DNA of 64,000 nucleotides from Chloroflexota bacterium. Its GTDB lineage: Bacteria; Chloroflexota; Anaerolineae; Aggregatilineales; Phototrophicaceae. Numbering within the stretch: the stretch's first letter is position 1; the number at the start of each line of letters is the position of its first letter. The position numbers were made by a program, and so were the translations under genes. Below the pieces are notes generated by a model. The model ran no database searches. It was not told where the DNA came from and saw only the letters and a list, made by a program, of their open reading frames with translations. Location: positions 138,756 to 202,755 of the forward strand of contig WTGJ01000027.1 of NCBI GenBank assembly GCA_011523615.1. Direction: 5' to 3'. This document shows positions 37,136 through 47,671 of the stretch, one piece after another.

Positions 37136-40009
37136 CTAGCACACACCGGGATGGGTCGTCGTTTCGTTTCGCAAAGCAGCAGCGGTGGCCATTTGAAAAG
37201 CGAAGAGATGTGCCAAATCGAGCACGAATATGCTGTTGTCGACCCAACCATGGGCGAACAAGTACACCATGGATGTGGCGGATGCGAAGCACAACCACCG
37301 ACTCCAATGAGAGACAGTTCGTTTGCGGCGGATGATGGGCCAATGCGCACGCCAAAATTGCCATTGCGTGGCGAAAAACAGACCCACCCCCAGGATGCCC
37401 AGGCGCAGCCAAACATCCAGTAGAACGTTGTGTGGGTGGGAGATATCCGGATCTTGCCAGGCATCCGGCGCGATGTAAGTATCGCGGTAGGCATATAAGA
37501 ACTGATCCAGCCCCAATCCACGGAGCGGGTGATCGTGCCACATTTCCAGTGCAGACCACCAGACATTCCACCTAACGAAGAGACTACCCTCTTGCCAGTT
37601 CAACCAATCGTTCCAACGCCCGCCCAGCAGCACCGTCAGGATGAAGAGGATGAGTAACGCGAGACAGACTCGGCGGATCCAGCGCAGACGCGTGGCCCAT
37701 GAAACCGCCAAGATCATCACCGGTAGGCCCAATAGCAACGCCGCAAAACTCTGTGTCAGCAGGATCGCGCTCAATAAGATGAGGGTGATTCCGGCGGCCG
37801 CAAAGCGGCGGGCCCGACTGTCTTTGGCGAACCACCATAGGGTGACCGCGTAAGGTAGGCAGCGTCCGAAAAACAGCGCCGCATGATTGGGCGAGCCATA
37901 CACGCTCACCAACCGGCGCACCCCCGATTCCGCCGTGGCAAATACCGTGCCATTCAGCAGTTGGAAGATGCCGATGGCCGCGACCAGCGCAGCACCAGAG
38001 AGCAAACCGATCACGAGCAGGCCTTGGCGGTTTGATTCTCCGGCGTGCAGGCGCAACAACCCGTAAAATATGGCCGGTTCCAGGAACAGGGTGCGCCAAT
38101 CCGTAAGCGCGGGTTCCGGCCAGCGCGCCCAAAGCAACGTGACCGCGCCGAGACTGAGCCATAACAAGGTGAGGAGATCCAAAGCCTGCCAGCGGGTGGT
38201 GACGAGCTTCAGGATGCTCTGCCGCCAGTGAAACGTACGGACCGTAAGCTCGGCCGCCAGCGTGATGAGCAAAAGGTACTCGGCGGGAGGGAAATGCAGG
38301 TCTGCCCAATGGATCGGCAAGCGAGCCAGAGGCAAGGCGAACAATACAAAGGACAAGCCCAAAACTCGATTTCGCACGAAGAGAAGCCACAAAACCGCCG
38401 TGGCCGCTAGCGAAGCGTAAGGATGCAACTGCGCTTGCAGTAGGAGGTAGCTCGCGCCAGCCAGCAAAGCGCTGAACCCCAAAGAACGGGTGGAAATGGG
38501 CTCAGGGCCGGTGGCAAGCGCCAGGCGTTCGCGCCAGGCAACTCGCTGGCGAGTGAAGCGCTTTGCGATGGGGATGGCGAAGGGAAGGGCGGTGGAACCG
38601 GCAAACACGGTGGCGAGAAAGAGCCCAACTGTGGCGAAGGCGATCTGCCTTTCATAGGGTTCAGCCAGGTTGCCCGAACTCACACTGATGCCCAGGAGAG
38701 CATAGTGGGTATCGCCACCGCCGCCGGTCAGTTGCAGCACATGTTCCGCAAGCGAGAGTTGCCGAGCCACGGTGGTGAGCGTCTTTTGCGGCTGGCGGTC
38801 TGCGCTGGTGAGGATGAGGTAACTTCGTCCCCTCTGGATGCTGGGGAGTGCATCGGCTGCTTCTCCATCGACGCTCAAATAAAGAACGGTATGCCAGGCG
38901 TCTTCGCGCAACAGCAAAGCGACTTCCCGGCCCGTGAACGGGAAGGTCAGCTCACTCAGGATGTCTCGACTATAATCGGCAGCGCCATTTTGAAAGGTCC
39001 ATTGGCCGCTGTATTGAATTGCTTCGTGATCCATCGCATAGCGGCCATCTTGCGGTGCCGAGCTTCGCCATTCCTGGAATTCACTCGACTGAACCCAGCT
39101 TTCGCCTTCTTGCAAAGGCAAGAAAATCACTCCCAGCCAGGGCCATTCTCTCAGAGCACGATGGAACAATTGCTGAAGCAAGGTGAATTTTTCCTGGGGC
39201 AAGGAATCATGCCAACGCAAGTCCACCAACCAGATAGGTTTGTGTCCCTCTTGTTGTTGGCGCAGCTTTTCGCGAACTAAAAATAACTGTGAGAGTGGGT
39301 TCAGCTGTGGATCTACACGGCGATTGGAAGGAGCAGAGATCAAGGGATCGGTGGATACGGCCACGATATCCCAAAATTGATTCGCCTCCAGTGCATAGAT
39401 CTCAGCCAGTTGATCCACTGCCAGTGGAGCACGCATGGGCGCCGTGATGATGCGGGCGACCGGATCACGCTCTTGCAGGGTAGAGGTCACCGCTGCCAGT
39501 ATCGTGGCGTACCATTCCACATCCTCGATGGCTGTGCCGATTTGATAATGATCGACGGTTTCGCCATAGCGGGTGGCAAACTCCGCGACATATTCGGCCA
39601 TAGCCGCCGGAATTTGCTCTGCGGCAATTCCGGTAGGGGGGGAAGTGAACCAGGCGATGAGTTGGATTTCCGGGAAATCTCGCAGCGCACTCAAGAAACG
39701 GTCCAGCTCTTCCCCATTGCGGGAGGCATCCCCGGTCGCGGCCGCGCCCCAGGCGATCTCTTGTCGGATCCAGCGGATGTTTGCCTCTCGGATCGCATTC
39801 AATTGCTCCTGCAATCGATCCGCGTCCAGACTGAGCCAATCCCCATTCCAACCCAGGATGGGCACGCGGTACGGTAGATCAACGGTCCGCGTTGCGTCTT
39901 CGTAGCCACGGGTTGCGGAGCGGAGTTCCAGGTGGGTGATGGCTGCGGCCCAACTGGCCAAAGCGATGGCCCATACAGAGACAGAAAAGATCAATCGCTC
40001 ACGTATCAT
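37136..40009 (-). CDS. Fusion of a clan-A glycoside-hydrolase-like domain with an O-antigen ligase (Wzy_C) membrane domain
   Basis: This protein has 957 residues. After an N-terminal membrane helix, about residues 40-330 look like a TIM-barrel glycoside hydrolase: [26 protein letters not shown], and [10 protein letters not shown]. Where hydrolases have the acid/base Asn-Glu-Pro, this protein reads [10 protein letters not shown], so the domain may bind rather than cut sugar. A beta-rich linker follows. The rest (about 450-950) has some 12 membrane helices, with [28 protein letters not shown] and [18 protein letters not shown] typical of Wzy_C ligases. The start at 40009 overlaps the upstream stop by 4 bases (ATGA). 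Confidence 0.87.
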   Translation of the reverse strand: MIRERLIFSVSVWAIALASWAAAITHLELRSATRGYEDATRTVDLPYRVPILGWNGDWLSLDADRLQEQLNAIREANIRWIRQEIAWGAAATGDASRNGEELDRFLSALRDFPEIQLIAWFTSPPTGIAAEQIPAAMAEYVAEFATRYGETVDHYQIGTAIEDVEWYATILAAVTSTLQERDPVARIITAPMRAPLAVDQLAEIYALEANQFWDIVAVSTDPLISAPSNRRVDPQLNPLSQLFLVREKLRQQQEGHKPIWLVDLRWHDSLPQEKFTLLQQLFHRALREWPWLGVIFLPLQEGESWVQSSEFQEWRSSAPQDGRYAMDHEAIQYSGQWTFQNGAADYSRDILSELTFPFTGREVALLLREDAWHTVLYLSVDGEAADALPSIQRGRSYLILTSADRQPQKTLTTVARQLSLAEHVLQLTGGGGDTHYALLGISVSSGNLAEPYERQIAFATVGLFLATVFAGSTALPFAIPIAKRFTRQRVAWRERLALATGPEPISTRSLGFSALLAGASYLLLQAQLHPYASLAATAVLWLLFVRNRVLGLSFVLFALPLARLPIHWADLHFPPAEYLLLITLAAELTVRTFHWRQSILKLVTTRWQALDLLTLLWLSLGAVTLLWARWPEPALTDWRTLFLEPAIFYGLLRLHAGESNRQGLLVIGLLSGAALVAAIGIFQLLNGTVFATAESGVRRLVSVYGSPNHAALFFGRCLPYAVTLWWFAKDSRARRFAAAGITLILLSAILLTQSFAALLLGLPVMILAVSWATRLRWIRRVCLALLILFILTVLLGGRWNDWLNWQEGSLFVRWNVWWSALEMWHDHPLRGLGLDQFLYAYRDTYIAPDAWQDPDISHPHNVLLDVWLRLGILGVGLFFATQWQFWRAHWPIIRRKRTVSHWSRWLCFASATSMVYLFAHGWVDNSIFVLDLAHLFAFQMATAAALRNETTTHPGVC

Positions 40010-41571
40010 GGTGCCCAATCCAGAGCGGTCACTCCGCCATCGGCGCTCAATTGCCAGGCTTGCCCCGAATCCACTTCGATCAGCCATAAATTGCCATCGA
40101 CAATGGCCAGGATTTGTTGGCCGTCTGCTGACCAGGCAAAGTCGGCGATTTGTTGAGTGGCTGTGCCAGCTGAACGAGGGAATACCCCGCGCTGGTTGCT
40201 GCCATCACGGTCGGCGATGAACAAAGCATGACCTTCCTCAGTGTGGGTGGTGAAACCGATCATTGCATGGGAACGGGGTGAGTATTTCGCAATGGCCTCG
40301 CTTCCTACATCTTCAAACAGGGTCGCGCGCAACGCCCCTTCCAGCAAAAACACGCTGAGGTCAAAGCGATTGGCTTGGCTTTCGGTTGGGTTGGGTAAGG
40401 TAGCGATCAGCATTTTCGGCTCCGCTGACCAGGAGAAATGCGGCAGCCAGGCGGATGGATCTCCTGGATGAGGCGGCGAAAATGACGCCAGCGTTTGCCG
40501 ATCGCCGCTGGCAAGGTCGAGCATCCCCAATTCCTGGTGATTGGAATAGGCAATCGTCTGTCCGTCGTGGCTGAGTTGAAGCTGAATCATGGGGTTTGCA
40601 GCCCAGTGCGTCTGCGAGGTTTCTATGGCTTGCAAAGTGCCTGTCCCTGGATCCAGCCGTTGCCTGCGGAGAGTTGGCTGCTCTTCGAGGGTATAGGTGA
40701 ACATTACCCGCGCTTCCGACGGGTGCCATACCGCTCCCCGTACGTGGGTTACGCTCAAGGGCAGCGCCGGCGCTGCCGAGTCGGCTGTGGAAGCCAACCA
40801 CCAGAGTTCATTGGTTTCCTGAACTTCGCGCTGCCGGGTGAAAAGCAGACTCTCGCCAGTGGGCGAAAGTTGAAAAACGACACCATCGGCATCCCCCGGT
40901 AGGGCAAGGGGGAAGCGATTCTCACTGCTCTGGCTCATGATCCAGATCGTACCATGACTGAGATAAGCGATCGTCCCATCGATGGTCACACGGGTTTGTG
41001 GTGGTGCCACTCCCACAAAATAGACTTCCTGCGTGGGAGGGAGCAGCACTTCACGTTCGATGCCGGTTACTTGCGTGGTACCACCCTCGTTTTGGTATGA
41101 AGTACAAACGTTTTCGATCCCCTCTATGCCGGCACGGCTCAGCTGTATTTCACCGGGTGTCAGCAACTCATTGGCGATTCTAACTTCAGAAAATGGGATG
41201 GCTTGCTGTTGACATTCCAGCCAATGCCCGCTCCGTTGCAGCGTTACGTGCATGCCATCGGCGAGGGGGGCTTCCAGCGGATGCGATAGAAAGTCATCTT
41301 CACGGAGGGCAACATCTGCCTCTGAGAGCAAATCTGCCACGGTGCGCGGTTCGGAGAAGCGATACGCTCGCTCTACCTCGGCTACCTGCAACACGACAAT
41401 ATAAGGTTTGGTGGTTTGATTTACATCAGCGCAGGCACTGAGTAGACCTAGGAGCAAAATGCTGAAGCCGGTGAAAATGCAACTCTGATTCGCCCACTTG
41501 CGAGTACAATTAATTATGATGATTCGACAAAGCAAACCCAACCAGCCGCTGATCGTCGTTGTTTGCTGCAT
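40006..41571 (-). CDS. Lipoprotein with a C-terminal WD40-like/TolB-like beta-propeller
   Basis: The N-terminus has a lipobox, GLLSAC, after a hydrophobic core, so the mature protein (about 475 residues) should be a lipoprotein on the outer face. Repeated blades such as FQLSPTGESLLFT, LQLSHDGQTIAYSN and FAWSADGQQILAIVDG mark a propeller. ATG at 41571 is the only in-frame ATG, giving 521 residues, but it leaves a long leader before the lipobox and overlaps the divergent gene. The true start may be a rarer codon further in. It is first in the polysaccharide operon. Confidence 0.8.
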   Translation of the reverse strand: MQQTTTISGWLGLLCRIIIINCTRKWANQSCIFTGFSILLLGLLSACADVNQTTKPYIVVLQVAEVERAYRFSEPRTVADLLSEADVALREDDFLSHPLEAPLADGMHVTLQRSGHWLECQQQAIPFSEVRIANELLTPGEIQLSRAGIEGIENVCTSYQNEGGTTQVTGIEREVLLPPTQEVYFVGVAPPQTRVTIDGTIAYLSHGTIWIMSQSSENRFPLALPGDADGVVFQLSPTGESLLFTRQREVQETNELWWLASTADSAAPALPLSVTHVRGAVWHPSEARVMFTYTLEEQPTLRRQRLDPGTGTLQAIETSQTHWAANPMIQLQLSHDGQTIAYSNHQELGMLDLASGDRQTLASFSPPHPGDPSAWLPHFSWSAEPKMLIATLPNPTESQANRFDLSVFLLEGALRATLFEDVGSEAIAKYSPRSHAMIGFTTHTEEGHALFIADRDGSNQRGVFPRSAGTATQQIADFAWSADGQQILAIVDGNLWLIEVDSGQAWQLSADGGVTALDWAP

Positions 41572-42493
41572 CCTCTGGTGTTTCAGCGTGGGTTACTCCA
41601 GCGCGCAGGACGCTCTCTTCGAACAAGATGACCTTAAAATACTATATGGTAACGTCCAACGTCCCAATGGCATGGTCTGGCACAATGACAAACTCTATGT
41701 CGCCTGCAGCGGAGACTGGACGATTTATGAAATCAACCTCGAAAAAGAGACGACGAGGACGTACATCTTCGGTGTTCAGAATGCCAATTCACTCTTTGCG
41801 GAATTTGACGCGGAAGGGGTCACCCAACTTTGGGTGCCGGATTTTGTGACCCATGAATTGCTCAATATCCACCCCAGGCGGCGCCCCACCACGGTCATCG
41901 ACCGAGGATTGGCCGGCGCCTGGGGGATTGCCTTTCGCGATGAGGGTCAATTCCTGATCAGCAATCTCCTCGCCGATTCCATCGTATCCGTTTCCCGGGC
42001 AGGCAAATTCACTACCCTCGTGCAGCAGCTGCGTTCCCCTACGGGTTTGGTGCTGGATGGGGGAGTGATTTACGTCGCCAATACGGGCAGCGTTCGCCGC
42101 TCGATCGAGTGGTTCACCTTGCGGCAAATATCCGCTCAAGATCAACCGCTGAACGCTACGCAAGTTGAGCATGCTTCACTGGTGCAAGGGTTGCAGAACG
42201 TGACAGGGTTGACCTTATCCGCGGATGGTTGGCTGTATTTCGCATATTCTGCGGGCGAATACGGCGAGATCGGCCGGGTGAACCCGCATCATTGCCGAGA
42301 CAGCGGCGGCTGCCAGGCAGAAGATGTCGAGGTGGTGGTACAGACGGCCTTACCGGCACCAATCGCTGGTTTGACCCTCTCGCCAGATGGGCGACTGTAC
42401 TTCCATAGTTTGTACAAACCGGAAATCTATTGGTTGCAACTCCCGCAAGATGATCGGCAGCAAGTCTCTGTAGAGCGTCAATCGGACAACTGA
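41516..42493 (+). CDS. Secreted NHL/SMP-30-like beta-propeller protein
   Basis: This 325-residue protein has a signal peptide (LIVVVCCILWCFSVGYSS, cut near SAQ). Repeats follow with the Gly/Leu blade pattern of NHL or gluconolactonase-type propellers: NGMVWHNDKLYVAC, GIAFRDEGQFLISN, GLVLDGGVIYVANTG, GLTLSADGWLYFAY and GLTLSPDGRLYFHS. Ligand or substrate is unknown. The ATG at 41516 is used; TTG at 41498 is less likely. Its start overlaps that of the opposite lipoprotein gene, and its end overlaps hflX by 16 bases. Confidence 0.8.
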   Translation: MMIRQSKPNQPLIVVVCCILWCFSVGYSSAQDALFEQDDLKILYGNVQRPNGMVWHNDKLYVACSGDWTIYEINLEKETTRTYIFGVQNANSLFAEFDAEGVTQLWVPDFVTHELLNIHPRRRPTTVIDRGLAGAWGIAFRDEGQFLISNLLADSIVSVSRAGKFTTLVQQLRSPTGLVLDGGVIYVANTGSVRRSIEWFTLRQISAQDQPLNATQVEHASLVQGLQNVTGLTLSADGWLYFAYSAGEYGEIGRVNPHHCRDSGGCQAEDVEVVVQTALPAPIAGLTLSPDGRLYFHSLYKPEIYWLQLPQDDRQQVSVERQSDN

Positions 42494-43776
42494 AATTCCG
42501 CAAACTGACGGAATTGGCGAGCGGGTACTTGTGCCTGCAGCAGATAGCCGCGATGGGTGGCTTCTTGCGATTGCACTCTTCCCTTCGCATAGAGTTGCGC
42601 CAGCAAGTTGCTCTTTTGATAGGGGAGGAGCAAACGCATCGGATAATACTGGGATGCCAAGGCGCGCTCCACCGCATTCAACAAGGAGCTCAGGCCGCTG
42701 CGATTGAGCGCTGAAATGTGGACTGCATCCAGATAGAGATGGGGATCGGTTAAGTCGGGCAATGGCCGTTCATCCCACAAATCGGCTTTGTTCCAGACGA
42801 AAATCCGCGGTGTATCGGGCATCTCCAATTCCGCCAGCGTGTCTTCCACCGTTTCGACCTGTTGGCTGACGTTGGGGTGGGAAAGATCGGCGAGATGGAG
42901 CAACAGATCTGCTTCCCGGATTTCTTCCAATGTGGCGCGAAAAGCCGCGATCAATGTGGTGGGCAATTTTTGGATGAAGCCCACCGTATCAGAAAACAGC
43001 ACTTCCTGCCCGGATGGCAGCTCGATCCGGCGTGTGGTGGGATCCAGCGTGGCAAAGAGTTGATCGGCGACCAGAACATCGGCGTTGGTCAGTGCGTTGA
43101 GCAGCGTCGATTTACCGGCGTTGGTATAACCGACCAGGGAGATGACCGGGATGCCTTCACGGATTCTCTGGTTTCGGTAGCGCTGACGATGCTCGCGGAC
43201 TTTTTCGAGCTCCCTCTTCAGATAAGATATTTTTCGTTGGATCTCGCGCCGATCGACCTCCAACTGGGTTTCGCCGGGTCCTCGAGTGCCCACGCCCCGC
43301 ATCCCACCACCGCCAGCTTGTCGGGCCAGGTGGGTCCATTGACGAGTCAATCGCGGAAGCCGGTATTCATATTGTGCCAGCTCGACCTGCAAGGCCCCTT
43401 CACGGGTTCGGGCATGTTGCGCGAAAATATCCAGGATCAATACAGAACGATCCATCACTTGTACCTGGGCGCCGAAGCGTTTTTCCAGCTCTCGTTGGTG
43501 GCGTGGTGAAAGCTCATCATCGAAGATGACGCAATCGGCAGCGAGGGAATGCACTTCATCGCAAATTTCAGCGATCTTGCCTGAGCCCAGGTATGTCGTG
43601 GGATTGATTCGATTCAGTTGTTGTTGGGCTTGCCCCACCACTTCCAGATCGGCGGTTTTGGCCAGGAGAGACAATTCCTTCAATGAATCGGTGAGCGAGA
43701 GGAGGCTTTGGCCGCCTTTGATCCTCGCTCCTGCTAGATATGCCCGTGAATGGGTCCGCCCATCGTATTCTGGCAC
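42478..43776 (-). CDS. hflX: GTPase HflX
   Basis: A ribosome-associated GTPase of about 432 residues. I use the GTG at 43776, five bases after the aminotransferase stop, because the product then starts PEYDGRTHSRAYLAG like known HflX proteins; the upstream open frame lies inside that gene. The N-terminal domain has TYLGSGKIAEI and the GGGMRGVGTRGPGETQLEVDRR signature. The G domain has G1 GYTNAGKST, G3 DTVGF and G4 NKAD. HflX splits stalled or heat-stressed ribosomes. Confidence 0.93.
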   Translation of the reverse strand: MPEYDGRTHSRAYLAGARIKGGQSLLSLTDSLKELSLLAKTADLEVVGQAQQQLNRINPTTYLGSGKIAEICDEVHSLAADCVIFDDELSPRHQRELEKRFGAQVQVMDRSVLILDIFAQHARTREGALQVELAQYEYRLPRLTRQWTHLARQAGGGGMRGVGTRGPGETQLEVDRREIQRKISYLKRELEKVREHRQRYRNQRIREGIPVISLVGYTNAGKSTLLNALTNADVLVADQLFATLDPTTRRIELPSGQEVLFSDTVGFIQKLPTTLIAAFRATLEEIREADLLLHLADLSHPNVSQQVETVEDTLAELEMPDTPRIFVWNKADLWDERPLPDLTDPHLYLDAVHISALNRSGLSSLLNAVERALASQYYPMRLLLPYQKSNLLAQLYAKGRVQSQEATHRGYLLQAQVPARQFRQFAEFQLSD

Positions 43777-43781
43777 AGGCT

Positions 43782-44957
43782 TCAGCGGCTGCGGATTTCT
43801 TGCCAGAGACGCAGGCGGTCCAAAGCTTCTTGGATTCTTGGCTCTGGGTTGACCAGACTGAAGCGGACGTAATCCTCTCCGTCCGGGCCGTATGTCCCAC
43901 CGGGTGCGATGGAAACGTGCGCATGTTGCAGCGCGCCGCGGGCGTAATCTGCTCCATTGCCCTGGAGCACGCGCGCCCAAACGTACATCGCACCACCGGG
44001 AGGTTCCGCTTGCAAGCCGGCTGCCGGAAGGAGAGAGACCAATAAATCTCGCCGCCGCTCGTAGATGGCGTTGCGCGCTTCGATCCAGGAACGAGCGGTG
44101 TGATCCAAGGCTTCGATGCCGGCATCATATACCGGTCGAAAATGGCCACTATCCACGTTGCTCTTCAGATTCAAGAGCGCTTTGATATACGGTGCATCCC
44201 CTAATGCAGCACCCAACCGCCATCCAGCCATGTTGTAGGTCTTGGAGAGGGACATCAACTCAACGGCGATCGGTCTCGCCCGGGGGACCTCAAAGATGCT
44301 GATGCCCTGATTCCGGTCATAGGTGATGTCGTAATAGGGATTATCAGACAACAAGAGGATGTCATGTTTCAGGCAAAAATCGACGATCGGTTGGTAGTCA
44401 TCTACGTTTGCGATTGCGCCGGTAGGGTTGTTGGGGTAATTCAGCCACAGAATCCGCGCTTTTTGCGCCAGCTCAGCGCTGAGGTTGCTCAGATCAGGCA
44501 GATAGCCGGTTTCCGCCGAACTCGGCAGGTAATGCACTGTGGCGCCGGCGATTCGAGCGCCCATGGAATACGATGGATAACCGACGCTGGGCACCAACGC
44601 GATATCGCCAGCGTTCAAGTAAGCCAGTGAAAAATAGATCACCGCTTCTTTGCTGCCCAGCAGCGGCAAAATTTCAGTATCCGGGTCCATTTCCGTATGA
44701 AAGCGTTGGGCGTAATGTCGGGCCACCGCGGCGCGAAAACCCGGCGTGCCAGAATAACCTGCGTAACCATGGTGTTGTGGATTGCGGGCGGAATGCGCCA
44801 ACGCATCGATCACTGAATCCGGTGGGGGCAGATCCGGGCTACCGGCATCCATGCTGATGATATCCGCCCCATCGCTCGCCAATTGCCGTTTTTGTTGTGA
44901 AATCGTGGCGAAGATGTACGGTGGTAAATTGCGAATTCTATCGGCGATTTGCGGCAT
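43782..44957 (-). CDS. Class I/II aminotransferase, LL-diaminopimelate aminotransferase-like
   Basis: This 391-residue PLP enzyme begins RIRNLPPYIFATI and has MDAGSPDLPPPDSVIDAL, both reminiscent of DapL-type proteins. The PLP lysine is in LMSLSKTYNMAGWRLG near residue 237, with WLNYPNNPTGAI near 170 and a C-terminal arginine region YVRFSLV. Activity on diaminopimelate cannot be told apart from aspartate or alanine transamination by motifs. It follows trmFO by 63 bases and precedes hflX by 5 bases. Confidence 0.87.
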   Translation of the reverse strand: MPQIADRIRNLPPYIFATISQQKRQLASDGADIISMDAGSPDLPPPDSVIDALAHSARNPQHHGYAGYSGTPGFRAAVARHYAQRFHTEMDPDTEILPLLGSKEAVIYFSLAYLNAGDIALVPSVGYPSYSMGARIAGATVHYLPSSAETGYLPDLSNLSAELAQKARILWLNYPNNPTGAIANVDDYQPIVDFCLKHDILLLSDNPYYDITYDRNQGISIFEVPRARPIAVELMSLSKTYNMAGWRLGAALGDAPYIKALLNLKSNVDSGHFRPVYDAGIEALDHTARSWIEARNAIYERRRDLLVSLLPAAGLQAEPPGGAMYVWARVLQGNGADYARGALQHAHVSIAPGGTYGPDGEDYVRFSLVNPEPRIQEALDRLRLWQEIRSR

Positions 44958-45020
44958 GCGGAAGCACCTTCATCCTCAAAAAACAGAAGCGTTTTCTAGC
45001 AGACAGCGCACATTGTACGG

Positions 45021-46433
45021 CTAGCTCATCGCGGTCGCTAGGGTCTGGGTGGGGAGATCTGTTTGGGACGGTAACCCAGGATCCGCCAGTGCGCGCAAGG
45101 ATTCCGCCATGGCAGTCAAAGCTCGTTGGGCATAGGATTGATAACGCGCTCGCTTGTTGCGAATGGGCGGATTGAGAGCGGGCAACAATCCGTAATTGGC
45201 TTTCATCGGTTGGAAATGCTTCGGCTCAGCATGGGTCACGTAATGACAGAGTGCGCCCAGCATGCTCTCTCTCGGTGGGATCCAGGCAGGTTCATGTTGC
45301 AAGTGCCTCGCCAGATTGATGGCCGCCACGAGGCCGGTCGCGATGTTGCCCACATAGCCTTCCACGCCGGTGATTTGCCCGGCAAAGAATAAATCCGGCC
45401 GCTTTCGAGAGGCCAGAGTCGGGTGCAACAATTCCGGAGTATTCAGAAAGGTGTTGCGATGCATCATCCCCAAACGCAAGAATTCTGCCCCTTCCAAACC
45501 GGGGATCAGGCGCAGGATGCATCTTTGCTCCGGCCAGCGCAGATTCGTTTGGAAGCCGACCATATTGTATAACTCACCGGCGAGATTGTCCTGCCGCAAT
45601 TGTACGACAGCATAGGGTAGGGTGCCGGTTTTGGGGTTGCGCAAACCGACGGGGCGCATGGGGCCAAAAGCCAGCGCTTTTCTTCCCCGGCGGGCCAAGG
45701 CTTCGATCGGCAGGCAACCTGCGAAGAATTGTGGGTCTTCCCTTTCAAAATCACGCAGTTCAATCGTTTCTGCCTGGAGCAGGGCAGCGATGAAACCATC
45801 GTATTCTTCCTGATTGAGGGGGCAATTGAGATAATCTCCCTGGCGATCGTCATTTCTTCCGAAGCGGTTGGCAAAGTAAGCAATATCCATATCGATGCTC
45901 TCGCGGGAGACGATGGGTGAAATGGCATCGTAAAAATAGAGGTGTTGGCTGCCGCTGAATTGGGCGATGCTTTCTGCCAATGCGGGCGAGGTCAGTGGGC
46001 CGCTGGCGATGATACAGGCTTCAGTGGGGATGCGTTGCATTTCTTCACGGATGACGGTGATGTTTGGGTGCTGGTTTATGGTCTCCGTGACCCGTTCGGC
46101 GAAAAGGCTACGGTCCACCGCCAGAGCACCACCCGCCGGGATTGCCGCTTCGTGTGCGATGCGCATCAGCAAAGAACCAGCCAACTGGAGCTCCGCTTGC
46201 AAAGTGCCGGTGGCGCGATCGACGAGCTGAGAACCCAGTGAATTGCTGCATACCAGCTCCGCCAGGTGTTCGCTGACGTGGGCGGGGCTCGTCCGCTTCG
46301 GCCTCATTTCATAGAGAACGGGACAAAAGCCGCGCTGAGCCAGTTGCCAGGCCGCCTCGCAACCCGCCAAACCACCGCCGACGATGATGACCCGCTGCGG
46401 TTCAGCCCGCGATGCGACTCTGGGCAAAGTCAT
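45021..46433 (-). CDS. trmFO: Methylenetetrahydrofolate-tRNA-(uracil-5)-methyltransferase TrmFO
   Basis: This FAD enzyme forms m5U54 in tRNA using methylene-THF. The Rossmann motif [15 protein letters not shown] is near the N-terminus, followed by YEMRP, the LVCSNSLGS segment, and the C-terminal [20 protein letters not shown]. The start at 46433 gives 470 residues. The upstream ATG 46454 has AAAGGA only 2 bases away, so either is possible. Both overlap the TPR gene's end (32-53 bases), implying coupling. Confidence 0.94.
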   Translation of the reverse strand: MTLPRVASRAEPQRVIIVGGGLAGCEAAWQLAQRGFCPVLYEMRPKRTSPAHVSEHLAELVCSNSLGSQLVDRATGTLQAELQLAGSLLMRIAHEAAIPAGGALAVDRSLFAERVTETINQHPNITVIREEMQRIPTEACIIASGPLTSPALAESIAQFSGSQHLYFYDAISPIVSRESIDMDIAYFANRFGRNDDRQGDYLNCPLNQEEYDGFIAALLQAETIELRDFEREDPQFFAGCLPIEALARRGRKALAFGPMRPVGLRNPKTGTLPYAVVQLRQDNLAGELYNMVGFQTNLRWPEQRCILRLIPGLEGAEFLRLGMMHRNTFLNTPELLHPTLASRKRPDLFFAGQITGVEGYVGNIATGLVAAINLARHLQHEPAWIPPRESMLGALCHYVTHAEPKHFQPMKANYGLLPALNPPIRNKRARYQSYAQRALTAMAESLRALADPGLPSQTDLPTQTLATAMS

Positions 46434-47655
46434 GGTAACGGCGGATGGACGCATTTTCCTTTGAGTGTGGCGAGGTCAGCTTCAGTGCTTGCGAATAGGC
46501 GATGCGCGCTTCTTCATATCTCCCCAGAGCAAAATGAGCATTGCCCAGCAAATCAAAAATGCGGTAATCGCTGATTTCACCGCCTTCGTTTCTTTCCACT
46601 TCGATGAGTTGGGCCGCGCACTCACAGGCGTGGTCGTATTCACCGCTCTGGTAATACGCACAAGCCAATTGATAGCGGAGAGCGGAGGACCAAGGAGAAT
46701 ATGGATTGTGGTGCAGGGCTTGTCGAAAAGCCAACGCAGCATCTGGATATCGCTCTACTTGTAGGTAGGCTTCACCGAGCAATTCTTGCGCTCGCGCCCA
46801 ACCCACATCGATCCCCGGCGGCCGCTTGCTGGTATGCAATAGTTCTTCCAATAGAGAGATGGCTCTATCGACTTGCTCTGGAATTTTCAACAGGATTTCT
46901 GCGGCACTGAACAGCGTCGTGGGTCGATGGCTGCTCTGGGGGTCCAAACTCTGGATGGCATCCTCAATGCACTGCCTCGCTTGAGCCCAGCGATGGAGTT
47001 CGAAAGAGACCCGCGCTTTCAATAAGAGGATCTCCACCCGCCACTCGCGAGAAGCCTGCTGCGGATATTCGCTCAAGGCCCGTTCCATGTAACCGAGGGC
47101 CTCGGTGAGGTTGCGTTTCTCATAATATGCGATGTAAGCCAGCCGCTCACCACTGTAAGCGCGGACGGTATTCCGCTGGCTGGGCATATGACCGGCTTGT
47201 TTGAAGTGCGCGATCGCTTCCTCAATTTGGTTGGCAGAGAGCAAGACGCGGCCCAGTTGATAATGCCACCAAGCCCGATTGGCCCCCTGGGGATGCTCGG
47301 CGATCAACTGACGATACAGCTGAGCAGAGTTTCGCGAATCTTCATTGCCGGCAAAACCCACGCTGCTCATTTCAAACAAGGCAAAATGGGTATCGGCGCG
47401 CAGTTCAAGGGCATCGGGCACTTGAGCGATGGCTGCATTTTTCTCCAAAGCCAGCTGCCAATCCTCCAACGCTTCCTGCGGACGGTCGCTCAACAATTTA
47501 CACTTGGCTCGAGCGAGGTACAAATCCGCCAATGCGGTCGACTTCCTGGCAGCAGGGAGCCAACGGGCAATGGTAACTTCAGCGCGCTTGATATCACCCT
47601 GCTGAATCAGCTGCCAGATTTCGGTGAGATTTGCGTCAGATTCGCTTCGCTGCAT
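46402..47655 (-). CDS. Tetratricopeptide-repeat protein
   Basis: This 417-residue soluble protein contains many 34-residue TPR-like helix pairs, for example [53 protein letters not shown] and [20 protein letters not shown]. No enzyme domain is visible. It lies between plsX (16-base gap) and trmFO. Its partners are unknown; TPR proteins usually act as scaffolds. Confidence 0.85.
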   Translation of the reverse strand: MQRSESDANLTEIWQLIQQGDIKRAEVTIARWLPAARKSTALADLYLARAKCKLLSDRPQEALEDWQLALEKNAAIAQVPDALELRADTHFALFEMSSVGFAGNEDSRNSAQLYRQLIAEHPQGANRAWWHYQLGRVLLSANQIEEAIAHFKQAGHMPSQRNTVRAYSGERLAYIAYYEKRNLTEALGYMERALSEYPQQASREWRVEILLLKARVSFELHRWAQARQCIEDAIQSLDPQSSHRPTTLFSAAEILLKIPEQVDRAISLLEELLHTSKRPPGIDVGWARAQELLGEAYLQVERYPDAALAFRQALHHNPYSPWSSALRYQLACAYYQSGEYDHACECAAQLIEVERNEGGEISDYRIFDLLGNAHFALGRYEEARIAYSQALKLTSPHSKENASIRRYHDFAQSRIAG

Positions 47656-47671
47656 CGCAGGAACACCCTAC

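Noticed and set aside
37123-37566. Upstream in-frame extension of the UDP-glucuronate decarboxylase
   Set aside because: The region is the end of the large ligase fusion in another frame. The protein begins naturally at 37122 just before its NAD motif.
43777-43980. N-terminal Arg/Pro-rich extension of HflX
   Set aside because: It is a shadow of the aminotransferase gene; GTG at 43776 gives a normal HflX N-terminus.
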